Assembly (NCBI GenBank): GCA_015075005.1
Contig: JABTVC010000001.1
Coordinates: 930,001 to 994,000 of the forward strand
Direction of reading: 5' to 3'
DNA from: Planctomycetia bacterium
GTDB lineage: Bacteria; Planctomycetota; Brocadiia; Brocadiales; Brocadiaceae
DNA length: 64,000 bases
Both the position numbers and the translations under genes were made by a program. The first letter of the stretch is position 1; each line of letters begins with the position of its first letter. Of this stretch, positions 55,876 to 64,000 are shown one piece after another. Below the pieces are notes generated by a model, which had not been told where the DNA came from, searched no databases, and worked only from the letters and a program-made list of their open reading frames with translations.

Positions 55876-57051
55876 ATGAGTGAGTGGAAAGAAATTTTTC
55901 TTGGTCAATGTATTTCTGTTTCAAGTGGTGAAGGTTTACCTGAATCAAAAATGAATCCAGGTCAATATATTGTCTATGGTGGTAATGGGGTTGCAGGTTT
56001 TCATAATGAGTTTCTATTTGAAAAAGAACAATTAATCATTGGTAGAGTTGGTGCTCATTGCGGCAATATTCATATTACAAAAGCAAAAAGTTGGATAACA
56101 GATAACGCTTTGATAGTATCATTTATCGAAAACGATAATGATTTACTATTCTGGTATTATCTTTTGAGAAATCTAAATCTTAGAGAAAATGCATTTCAAA
56201 GTGCCCAACCAGTTATTACTGGTGGAATAATTAGCAAAATCAAAGTCAAAACTCCTGCTCTATCTGCCCAACGCAAAATCGCCCGCATCCTTTCCACAGC
56301 AGATTCAGTGATAGAAAAAACGCAAGCCGCCATAGCTAAATACAAAGCCATTAAGCAAGGCATGCTGCACGATTTATTTACCCGTGGCATTGATATACAA
56401 ACTGGCAAACTCCGCCCACGATATGAAGATGCACCGGAGTTGTATAAAGAGAGTTCGCTCGGGTTTATTCCGGTGGAATGGGAGGTAATGCAAGTTGCTG
56501 ATGTTTCCGAAAATCTTGACGGGAAAAGAATTCCAGTCAAACAAGAAAATAGAGATAAACAAGCAGAAATTTATCCATACTACGGTGCTTCAGGCATTAT
56601 AGATTACGTTGAAGATTACATTTTTGATGAGCCACTCATTTTACTTGGTGAAGATGGTGAAAATGTAGTTTCGAGAAATCTTCCATTGGCATTTAAAGTG
56701 GAAGGGAAAATATGGGTAAATAATCATGCTCACGTGTTGAGACCAATCTCAGGTATTACTACAATTGAGTTTTTGTGTGAGGCTTTAGAGTCTATAGATT
56801 ATTCGCCAATTGTTTCGGGTTCGGCACAGCCAAAGATTACACAAGGCCATTTGTCTAAAATACTTGTAAGAATTCCGGAAATAGAAGAACAAATAAAAAT
56901 TAGTGAGAGACTAGTCTCTATAAATAAAAAACTCCACACCGAACAAACTTACCTACACAAGCTGCAACAGCTAAAGGCAGGGTTGATGAGTGATTTGTTA
57001 AGTGGGAGGGTGAAGGTGTCTGAATCGCAGATGGAAGGGATTAAGGGATGA
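55876..57051 (+). CDS. hsdS: HsdS, type I specificity subunit
   Basis: 391 residues with two target-recognition domains. The first (about 1-140) starts MSEWKEIFLGQCISVSSGEG, the second (about 198-355) follows YKESSLGFIPVEWEVMQVAD. Each ends with a conserved helix (SAQRKIARILSTADSVIEKT, and IEEQIKISERLVSINKKLHT) that spaces the two half-sites. Together they set the two-part DNA sequence recognised. It overlaps hsdM by 8 bp and the next gene by 4 bp. Confidence 0.93.
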   Translation: MSEWKEIFLGQCISVSSGEGLPESKMNPGQYIVYGGNGVAGFHNEFLFEKEQLIIGRVGAHCGNIHITKAKSWITDNALIVSFIENDNDLLFWYYLLRNLNLRENAFQSAQPVITGGIISKIKVKTPALSAQRKIARILSTADSVIEKTQAAIAKYKAIKQGMLHDLFTRGIDIQTGKLRPRYEDAPELYKESSLGFIPVEWEVMQVADVSENLDGKRIPVKQENRDKQAEIYPYYGASGIIDYVEDYIFDEPLILLGEDGENVVSRNLPLAFKVEGKIWVNNHAHVLRPISGITTIEFLCEALESIDYSPIVSGSAQPKITQGHLSKILVRIPEIEEQIKISERLVSINKKLHTEQTYLHKLQQLKAGLMSDLLSGRVKVSESQMEGIKG

Positions 57052-57860
57052 CACGGAAAAAAATTAAAGTGAAGGGAACTGAGATAACCATCATTTCCCA
57101 AAATAATACGGATTACATATCACTTACAGATATGCTCAAGGCAAAAGATGGTGATTTCTTTATTTCCGACTGGCTGAGAAACCGAAACACGGTTGAGTTT
57201 CTTGGAATTTGGGAAAGCGTTTATAATCCCAATTTTAATTATGGCGAATTTGCCATAATTAAAAGTCAGGCGGGTTTAAATAATTACAAAATAAGTGTAA
57301 AAGAATGGGAAGAAAAAACAAAAGCTATCGGTCTTAAAGCTTCAGCCGGCAGATATGGAGGCACTTATGCCCATCCGGATATTGCATTTGAATTTGGAAT
57401 GTGGATCAGTGCCGAATTCAAAATCTATCTCATCAAAGAGTTCCAGCGGCTTAAAGCTGATGAAAATGACAGGCAAAAACTTGAATGGAATCTTCAGCGG
57501 ACTTTAGCCAAAGTGAATTATCACATTCATACGGATGCCATCAAGGAAAAACTCATTCCAGACGAACTAACCAAAGAGCAAATAAATTTTGTCTATGCCA
57601 ACGAAGCAGATATGCTGAATATGGCTTTGTTCGGTATGACCGCAAAACAATGGCGTGATACAAACCCCGATGCTGAAGGCAATATCAGGGACGCAGCCAC
57701 CATTGAGCAGTTAGTGGTGCTTTCGAATATGGAAAGCATCAATGCCGTTTTAATTCATCAAAACCTTTCTCAACCTGAACGATTAAAACAACTCAACAGC
57801 ATAGCCATCACCCAAATGAAATCGCTGATAGGAAATAAGCACCTGAAAAAATTAAAGTAA
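57048..57860 (+). CDS. KilA-N domain protein within the restriction operon
   Basis: 270 residues with a KilA-N domain at about 20-135 (YISLTDMLKAKDGDFFISDW, then IKSQAGLNNYKISVKEWEEK and GRYGGTYAHPDIAFEFGMWI). The C-terminal half (KLIPDELTKEQINFVYANEA and MTAKQWRDTNPDAEGN) is typical of the DNA-binding accessory protein common inside type I restriction operons. It overlaps hsdS by 4 bp (ATGA) and ends 3 bp before hsdR. It may bind DNA and modulate restriction. The role is not known. Confidence 0.9.
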   Translation: MTRKKIKVKGTEITIISQNNTDYISLTDMLKAKDGDFFISDWLRNRNTVEFLGIWESVYNPNFNYGEFAIIKSQAGLNNYKISVKEWEEKTKAIGLKASAGRYGGTYAHPDIAFEFGMWISAEFKIYLIKEFQRLKADENDRQKLEWNLQRTLAKVNYHIHTDAIKEKLIPDELTKEQINFVYANEADMLNMALFGMTAKQWRDTNPDAEGNIRDAATIEQLVVLSNMESINAVLIHQNLSQPERLKQLNSIAITQMKSLIGNKHLKKLK

Positions 57861-57863
57861 GCC

Positions 57864-60800
57864 ATGGCAGAATACATCAACGTAGAAAAACCATTTTTAG
57901 ACAAACTTCGCCAATTATGTTGGACAGTTATAGACCAAGGCATAGGCGTTCCGCAAGAGCCGAAAAAAAGTTTGCGTGAAAACTTTAAACAGGTATTGCT
58001 GCCTAATGAATTTAAAAAAGCCATTAAGAAAATAAACACAACTCCCGATAGCAGGGAATGGCTTACCGATAAGCAGTTGGATGAAATACTTTTGAAATTC
58101 AAAACTTTGCAGGCAAAAGCCTGCACACGAAGCCAATAAGGAAATTCACCGCCTGCTGCTGAAAGGAACCAGCGTTTCAAGAAATGAATTGACCGGCGAA
58201 CAAGACCCAACCGTTCGCTTGGTGGACTTTAAAAGAATTATACAAACAATTCATTCATTGCCATCAACCAGTTTCGTTTGCTCACTCCTGGTGCAAGCCG
58301 CCAGGGCATCATTCCCGATATTGTGCTTTTCCTGAACGGATTGCCTGTGGTGGTGGTAGAGCGAAAGACTTTGAAGTAGCAGAGCCGTTGAGCGAAGCCT
58401 TTACAGGTTACCCGCTATGCCAATACCCGTGATGATGATTACGGAATGAAAGAAGGCGAAGAAAGACTATTTCATTACAATATTTTCAGTATCATCACCC
58501 ACGGCAGAGAGGCAAGAGTGGGAACCATCAGTGCCGAGTTTGATTTTTACAACAACTGGGTGGACATTTTCCCCGAAGAATACAAAACTGTTGCCTATCC
58601 GCCAGACGAAGAACGACAAGAAGTGTTGATATTGGGCATGTTGAACAAAGAAATTTTGATTGACATACTCAAGCACTTCACCCTGTTTATGGAAATCAGG
58701 AAAGGGGTTGAGGTGAAAATCGTAGCACGCTACAATCAATACAGAGCCGTTGGCAAAATCATTCGCAACCTGCGTGAGGGCAGCACACCACTTGAACGTG
58801 GTGGCGTAGTGTGGCACACACAGGGAAGCGGTAAAAGTCTGACCATGGTTTTTCTTATTCGCAAGCTCCGCAGTTGCGATGATTTGAAAAGCCTGAAAAT
58901 AATTTTCATAGTTGACCGCACCGATTTGGAGGAGCAACTATCAGAAACAGTGGAGTTGACAGGTGAACCCGTTCACATTATTGACAGAAGAAATAAACTC
59001 CATGAACTGAGTGATGATACCGGAGATGTGAACATGGTAATGATTCACAAATTTTTGGTGGAGAACAATGTGTCGGCTCAATCCTTAGTAGCCGCAGGAA
59101 TAATTCCCAAATTTGAAAAGTTTAAAACCATCAACAACAGCGACCGCATTTTGCTATTGGTAGATGAAGCCCACCGGACGCAAGGTGGCGATATGGGCGA
59201 TAATTTGTTTTCAGCCTTTCCGAATGCAGTGCGAATTGGTTTTACCGGAACTCCGCTATTAACTGAGAGACACGAAATAAAGACGCACGAACGCTTTGGC
59301 GGTTTTATTGACTTTTACAAATTCGACACAGCCGTAAAAGACCGTGCAACGGTTGAAATCAAATACATCGGTAAGGTTTCAAAAGACAAAATAGAGGACA
59401 AGGAACAGTTTGATGCCGAATTTGAAGATATGTTCAAACAACGAACAGCCGCAGAAAGGGAAGAAATACAACGCAGGTATGGTTCATTTATCGCTTATCT
59501 GGAATCCAAAGAACGCATTGCCGAAATAGCCAAAGACATTGTTGAGCACTATTACAACGACATATTGGTCAATGGATTCAAAGCACAAGTAGTTGCTTCA
59601 AGCATTGTCGCAGCGGTTCGATACAAGTATGAATTGGAAATCGCAATCAAAAACAAAATAGAGGAAATGAAAGCTTTACCCGATGAACAAAGGGATGGTG
59701 AACGAATAAAGCAATTGGAGTTTTTAAAGGTGGCAGCCATTGTTTCCAGTTTAGGCAACAATGAACCCGGCTACATCAGCAAAGCAAGAAAAGAGGCGCT
59801 GGATTGGGATGCAAAGAATAATTTCAAGAAAGATTATGACTACTCATTGGAAGGTGAGCAATTTAAAAAACCTGAAACAGGAATAGGCATTATTTGTGTT
59901 TGCGACCGGTTGCTTACCGGCTTTGATGCCCCCATTGAGCAGGTAATGTATTTAGACAAGAGTTTGAAAGAGCATGACTTGTTTCAGGCAATCACCCGTG
60001 TAAACAGAACCAAGAGAGGCAAATCATTTGGGTTGATTGTGGACTACTTTGGAGTTACCAAACATCTATCCGATGCTTTGGCAATTTATACTGATAGCGA
60101 CAAAGACAAACTGAAAAACCTTCTGACAGTTTTCCGTGACATCAACAAAGAAATTCCTGTATTGGAAGCCCGATACAAGAGAATCCTTGATTTATTTACC
60201 GATAACAAGCTAACCGAAATCAAAACATTTCTCGATCAAAAATTTACGGATGATGCCAAAGAATTTGAATTTGCAGAAGCATGCATTGAGCAGGCAAAAA
60301 ACATAAAGTTCAGGGCTGAATTGCTTACCTACTCAAAAAGTTTCTTCGACAGTTTGGATTTGTTGTTCAACTCACAAGCGGGAACAGACTATTGGATTCA
60401 GGCAAAACGGTTAGGGTATCTGCTTTGGAGAATTAAAGACCGTTACAAAGACGAAACAATGGATTTGAAATGGGCTTCTGAAAAAGTCCGCAAACTCATT
60501 GACCGGCATTTGCTTACATTGGGCATTGATACCAAAGTTCAACAGGTGTCTATTCTTTCCGATGAATTCAAAAACAAAGTTGACTACCTGAACAAAACTC
60601 CGAAATCAAAGGCGTCGGAAATGGAACATGCCATTCGATGGCATATCAAAGTAAACCTTGACAAAGACCCAACACTTTACTGCCGTTTCAAAGACCGGTT
60701 GGAGACAATTCTCAATGCATACAAAGAAAATTGGGAAGAAATAGTAAAAGAATTAGGCCGGTTGAGAGATGAAATGGCAGAAGGCAGGAAAGAAGAAACG

Positions 60801-61100
60801 GAAGGTATTTCAATTATTGAGGCACCATTTTATGATTTCCTGAAAAGCAGATTGCCAACAGAAAGTGAAACTGAAATAAACAAGACTAAAGAACTAACGC
60901 ATAACTTGATTGGGATTTTAAAAGCAACAGCAACTATCAATAACTTTTGGACAGACAGAGCTGCCGAAAGAAGAAAAATGGAAGGAATGATTGAAGATGA
61001 AATTCGTTATTCAGGAATTGAAGGACTTTCTGGTAAGGCTGCTGAATTAGCAACCGAATTAATGGAACTGGCTAAAAACCGTGAAGCAGATTTAAGATGA
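57864..61100 (+). pseudogene. hsdR: HsdR, type I restriction subunit, frameshifted near the N-terminus
   Basis: The start (MAEYINVEKPFLDKLRQLCW) is clean to about 58110. Then the frame changes at least three times before 58440: HEANKEIHRLLLKG, RLLTPGASRQGIIPDIVLFL and VVVERKT are readable in other frames. The endonuclease motif (PDIVLFLNGLPVVVVERK, matching PD...ExK) lies in that broken part. From 58446 the frame is clean for 884 residues: HTQGSGKSLTMVFLIRKL (Walker A), LLLVDEAHRTQGGD (DEAH), RIGFTGTPLL and LLTGFDAPIEQVMYLDKSLK. HsdR cuts DNA and moves along it. It is either inactive or affected by sequence errors. Confidence 0.88.
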
Positions 61101-61788
61101 AGTTAGACGGAATTGATATAAGTATTGAGAAAACCGAAAGACGAAAAACGGTGAGCATTTTTATTGAACGTGACGGTTCAGTGAGAGTATTAGCTCCCGT
61201 TACTGCGACAGATGAAAAGATTGAAACAGCTGTAAAGACGAAAGAGTATCAGATTTTCACCAAAATCGCTAAATGGAAAGAACTCAACCAAGGCAAAGTT
61301 AACCGTGAATTCGTAAACGGACAATCGTTTCTTTATCTGGGAAAAAATTATCGTTTATCTATTGAAGAGAATCAAGACGTGCCATTAAAAGTAAGTGGCG
61401 GTTTTTTCCGACTTGACAAAAAGTATTTAAACAAAGCCGGCAATGTTTTCAAAGACTTCTATCGTGACAAGGCCGAGCAAAAAATAAAAGAGCGACTGAA
61501 ACTCATAGAGGAAAAGTTTCAACATAAGCCGACAGCGATTAAAGTTTTTGAATTACAAAATCGTTGGGCTTCCTGGACACCAAAGAACGGACTGAACTTT
61601 CATTGAAATGTATCATGGCTCCCGGTTGCCGTGATTGACTACATTATTACCCATGAGATGGTGCATTTAAAATATCCGAATCACTCAAAAGAATTTTGGA
61701 ATGAGTTGACAAGAAAATACCAAACTTTAGAGAATATGAAAACTGGTTAAAACAAATGGAGTTAAAATGTCATTGTGAGGATTATCCA
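61097..61788 (+). pseudogene. YgjP/DUF45-type metallopeptidase, frameshifted
   Basis: The frame begins MKLDGIDISIEKTERRKTVS and stops after 169 residues at GLNFH. One missing G at 61604 explains this: the next frame reads KCIMAPVAVIDYIITHEMVH, then LKYPNHSKEFWNELTRK, with the HExxH zinc motif. A further shift around 61710 is needed to continue. Such genes often follow hsdR. It overlaps the hsdR stop by 4 bp. The end coordinate is approximate. Confidence 0.8.
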
Positions 61789-61839
61789 CTCGTTAAAGTG
61801 CTAGAACTGTTTATAGTGAGGGAATGCCGCGAAAGAATT

Positions 61840-62019
61840 GCATGAACCGTTTATTATAGATGAATCTGGTAAAAAAAGGCCGTTATTTTACCCATTGAAG
61901 ATTATGAGAAGCTGCTTGAAGATCGTCATGACCTGGCAGTAATCGCAGAGTGGAAGGATGAGCCTGCGGTCAGTTTCGATGAAATAAAAAACAGGTTGAA
62001 ACCTGATGGGGTCGTTTGA
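61840..62019 (+). pseudogene. Phd/YefM-like antitoxin remnant
   Basis: A frame reads AVILPIEDYEKLLEDRHDLA followed by VIAEWKDEPAVSFDEIKNRL and stops at 62019. This is the typical Phd/YefM C-terminal half (toxin-binding part). The expected start (ELHEPFIIDESGKK) is one frame off near 61875. No RelE or ParE partner is readable directly behind it. Confidence 0.6.
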
Positions 62020-62192
62020 TGTAGTTTTGAATGATTCAAAAAAAATGAGGGAAATGTTCAAAGGGTAACAGCGGATAACGAAGAAAGTTATGCAGACAAG
62101 GCCTGAATATGATAAGATGCCAAAACTTTGCAAAATCATTCATCAGATGGTAAAGGAGGAATAGCGTGATGGGAAGGAAAAGTTAAATAGTA

Positions 62193-62474
62193 TTGCCGAA
62201 AGACAAAATTGCTGAATTCTGTAAGCGTCGCCACATACGCAGGCTGTCTCTGTTCGGTTCCTGCCTGCATGGCGAATTTAGGCCGGATAGTGATATAGAC
62301 CTTCTTGTTGAGTTTGAGCCGGATCATATTCCTGGTCTCATAATATTGTCAGGCATGGAGATCGAATTAAGCGAAATCATCGGGCGAAAAGTTGACTTGA
62401 GGACACCTGAAGATTTAAGCCGCTATTTCCGCAAGGAGGTAGTCGAGTCGGCAGAGGTGCAATATGTGCAGTAA
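62193..62474 (+). CDS. MntA-like nucleotidyltransferase antitoxin
   Basis: 93 residues, apparently starting from TTG at 62193. It has [20 protein letters not shown] (GS...DSDID core) and then [20 protein letters not shown]. It overlaps the HepT-like gene by 11 bp. MntA-type enzymes AMPylate the HepT toxin to silence it. The frame is intact. Confidence 0.85.
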   Translation: MPKDKIAEFCKRRHIRRLSLFGSCLHGEFRPDSDIDLLVEFEPDHIPGLIILSGMEIELSEIIGRKVDLRTPEDLSRYFRKEVVESAEVQYVQ

Positions 62475-62690
62475 AGAAGATATTGTACGGATGCATCATA
62501 TACTCGATGCGGCGAAGGAGGCAGTTTCTTTTGCGCAAGGGAACATTAGGAATTCCCTCGACAAAAACCGGATGTTGGTGCTTTCCCTGGTTAAGGATGT
62601 TGAGATTCTAGGAGAGCTGCCACTAATGTTTCAAAGGGTGTATTCCCGATTTTTGTAAAAAGCAATGCGTATGGATTAATAGTAGCGTAA
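62464..62690 (+). pseudogene. HepT-like (DUF86 HEPN) toxin, frameshifted
   Basis: The frame reads [20 protein letters not shown], then DKNRMLVLSLVKDVEILGE, the typical first half of DUF86/HepT. After EILGE one G is missing near 62618. The other frame gives AATNVSKGVFPIFVKSN before ending. The RxxxxxH catalytic half would be absent. It overlaps mntA by 11 bp. End coordinate approximate. Confidence 0.7.
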
Positions 62691-62738
62691 AGACAGGTTT
62701 CTGTCCTGTCTTCACCGCTTGAAAATGAAAGAAACAAT

Positions 62739-62765
62739 CCTGACAGGGTTTCAAACCCTGTCAGG
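62739..62765. repeat. Palindromic REP-like element, copy 2
   Basis: Arms of 13 bp (CCTGACAGGGTTT and its complement) flank a single C. It shares the CCTGACAGGGTT core with the element at 11124-11156. From here to 63130 no gene is seen. Confidence 0.75.
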
Positions 62766-63130
62766 GCTAATCTAGCAAGATGCTTGTGATACAATACCTG
62801 TCAGCCGACAGGTAGGCGCGCATATTTACAAAAATCGGAAATGCTCCCGACGGCGAGGACACCTAAAGAAGCAATATCAATTCTTAAACAATTCAAGAGC
62901 TGAAACAAGAGATCATTGCGCATCTGCAACAAACAACTAAGCATCGGAAACTAATAACTAAGACAGCGTTAATAAATAAAGATAGCAACTTTTAAATGCA
63001 GGGAAAGAAACGGTCTTATCCATAGCACAATAAGCGAAGTACGAACCAGGTACGAGTGAATATATTAACCCAAGTTCAACAAGTAAAAATCATATCTCTT
63101 GTAACATCAATAAGTTGCAATTTTAGCACT

Positions 63131-64000
63131 TCATTTTTCGGCACTACATCTTTGAGTTTTAATAGGTGATTTTATATATTTTCTGCCGAGCGGTGTATGT
63201 TTCATATGAAGATTATTATAAATCATGTGTTGCTCTTTCGTGGGCGTTGTGCAGGTTCTGACATCAATAACGTGGCCATCCTCTGTGTTCATGGTAGTTG
63301 TTACCCTTATGTGCGTAGCAAGGATATTACGGATCGTATTCCACGTATGATGAATCCCCGCGGTTCTTAGCTTTTTTAATATCCCGGCAAGCATGTGATA
63401 GGCTAATACCGTTATATGCACGTGGGCAATGGTTGAGGGTATCCGTGTGATGGAAGTTTGGCCGTAAACCCAAGTCACCTTTCATCGTTTCAAAACTTTC
63501 CTCTATGGTAGTCAGCGACCTATGGAGCTTTGATATCTCTTCCCGCTAAGATCAAGCCGGTTTGTCCGTAATACATACGTGCCTGTCGCATCCTCCTTTG
63601 CTTGTGCCTGATCATTTTTTTCAAACTGGATACCGGTCGCTTTTCCATCAGCCTGTTCCACTTTGACCGTATATAAATTGCCCACCTTATAACGTTCTTT
63701 TAGCCGTCCTATGCGTTCGATAGTCTTGTCGTACTTTTTTTGCCTTTTCACCTTCGCTAATCCTTCTTTTATTGCCAGGAGTCCCTGTTCAAATCTCTGC
63801 TCTTTCCGGGAAGGATGGCCTTCCTTTGCCTCTTTTTGCCTCTGTGCATATAAAAGAAATGCCTCTTCTTCTGTTCGCACGAATTTCATACTCAACGTTG
63901 TTTTTCCGTCTGATAAAGCCATCTTCTCCTCATCTGCTTTTGACCAAAAAGCGTCTTCATACGATCTCTTGCGTGAGACGGCCACATAGGTGTAACCACT
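63131..64000 (-). pseudogene. IS1634/IS4-type transposase, frameshifted, N-terminus outside window
   Basis: Two minus-strand frames belong together: 63512-63985 (MALSDGKTTLSMKFVRTEEE and KKYDKTIERIGRLKERYKVG, a helical region) and 63131-63478 (AHVHITVLAYHMLAGILKKL and TWNTIRNILATHIRVTTTMN, the conserved end of IS1634-like DDE transposases). The join near 63480-63530 reads LHRSLTTIEESFETMKGDLG in a third frame, with the catalytic Glu region (YREE-like TIEESF). One or two small indels break the gene. The element runs beyond 64000. No terminal repeats could be placed. Confidence 0.7.

Larger units (their letters stand above)
51907..55883 (+). pseudogene. hsdM: hsdM, type I methyltransferase, split by an ISL3-type insertion
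   Basis: Part one (51907-53151, 415 codons) has HsdM features: [54 protein letters not shown] (SAM-binding motif I) and [16 protein letters not shown] (NPPF catalytic motif). Part two (54498-55883) continues AHLRAKVLFINADREYKEGK and ends in a long coiled coil (about 240 residues rich in Glu and Lys). Removing the element and one 8-bp repeat joins VIVINKK to DAHLRAKV in frame and gives 876 residues. HsdM methylates adenine and also makes up the core of the restriction complex. As given, translation stops after 420 residues. Confidence 0.93.

Overview
The window most likely comes from a member of the Planctomycetota, probably an anammox-type bacterium (order Brocadiales). This is inferred from gene content: an NrfHA ammonia-forming nitrite reductase, an unusual triheme cytochrome, an NnrS/haem-copper-like membrane protein, an iron-sulfur membrane protein fused to TPRs, abundant periplasmic TPR and lipoproteins, two c-di-GMP-I riboswitch-like RNAs and many small dispersed repeats. 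No hydrazine-metabolism gene lies here, so the assignment is not proven.

Layout. (1) 1-10.3 kb is a minus-strand type III-B CRISPR locus: cas6, then cmr1-cmr2(cas10)-cmr3-cmr4-cmr5-cmr6, with cmr6 cut by the window edge. cmr3 is split by an ISL3-family element with a perfect 8-bp target duplication, and cmr1 carries several frameshifts. Between cas6 and cmr1 lie a HEPN/MNT remnant, the start of a second (Csm1-like) cas10 and a roughly 120-bp direct repeat. There is no CRISPR array and no cas1/cas2 in the window. (2) 10.4-20.8 kb is mixed: nitroreductase, macrodomain, lipoprotein, triheme cytochrome, B12-radical SAM protein, glycosyltransferase, purM, and a papain-like protease fused to a GxSxG hydrolase. 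(3) 20.8-28.4 kb holds nrfHA, two small zinc-ribbon proteins (one behind a c-di-GMP riboswitch plus terminator), tRNA-Pro, tRNA-Glu, a NapH-like/TPR protein and a duplicated Ig-like surface protein. (4) 28.4-50 kb is mostly core: gnd, murB behind a heptanucleotide repeat, hsp20, the NnrS-like protein, an orphan c-di-GMP aptamer, PfpI, nitrilase, a metallo-beta-lactamase fold enzyme, a COG3014/YcfL/LpoB lipoprotein cluster, a MacAB-type exporter, a broken MsbA-like exporter, a protease-TPR protein, uppP and a geranylgeranyl-reductase-like flavoprotein. (5) 50.3-64 kb is a second defence island: hicAB, a type I restriction-modification operon (hsdM-hsdS-kilAN-hsdR-ygjP-like), a Phd-like antitoxin remnant, a MntA/HepT pair and an IS1634/IS4-like transposase.

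The most striking observation is that two sister copies of one ISL3-type element interrupt both large immune systems, cmr3 and hsdM. In each case removing the element and one target repeat restores the reading frame exactly. Single-base frameshifts are also common in accessory genes (cmr1, both transposases, msbA-like, hsdR, ygjP-like, phd, hepT). Whether these reflect true decay or sequence error cannot be decided from the sequence alone.
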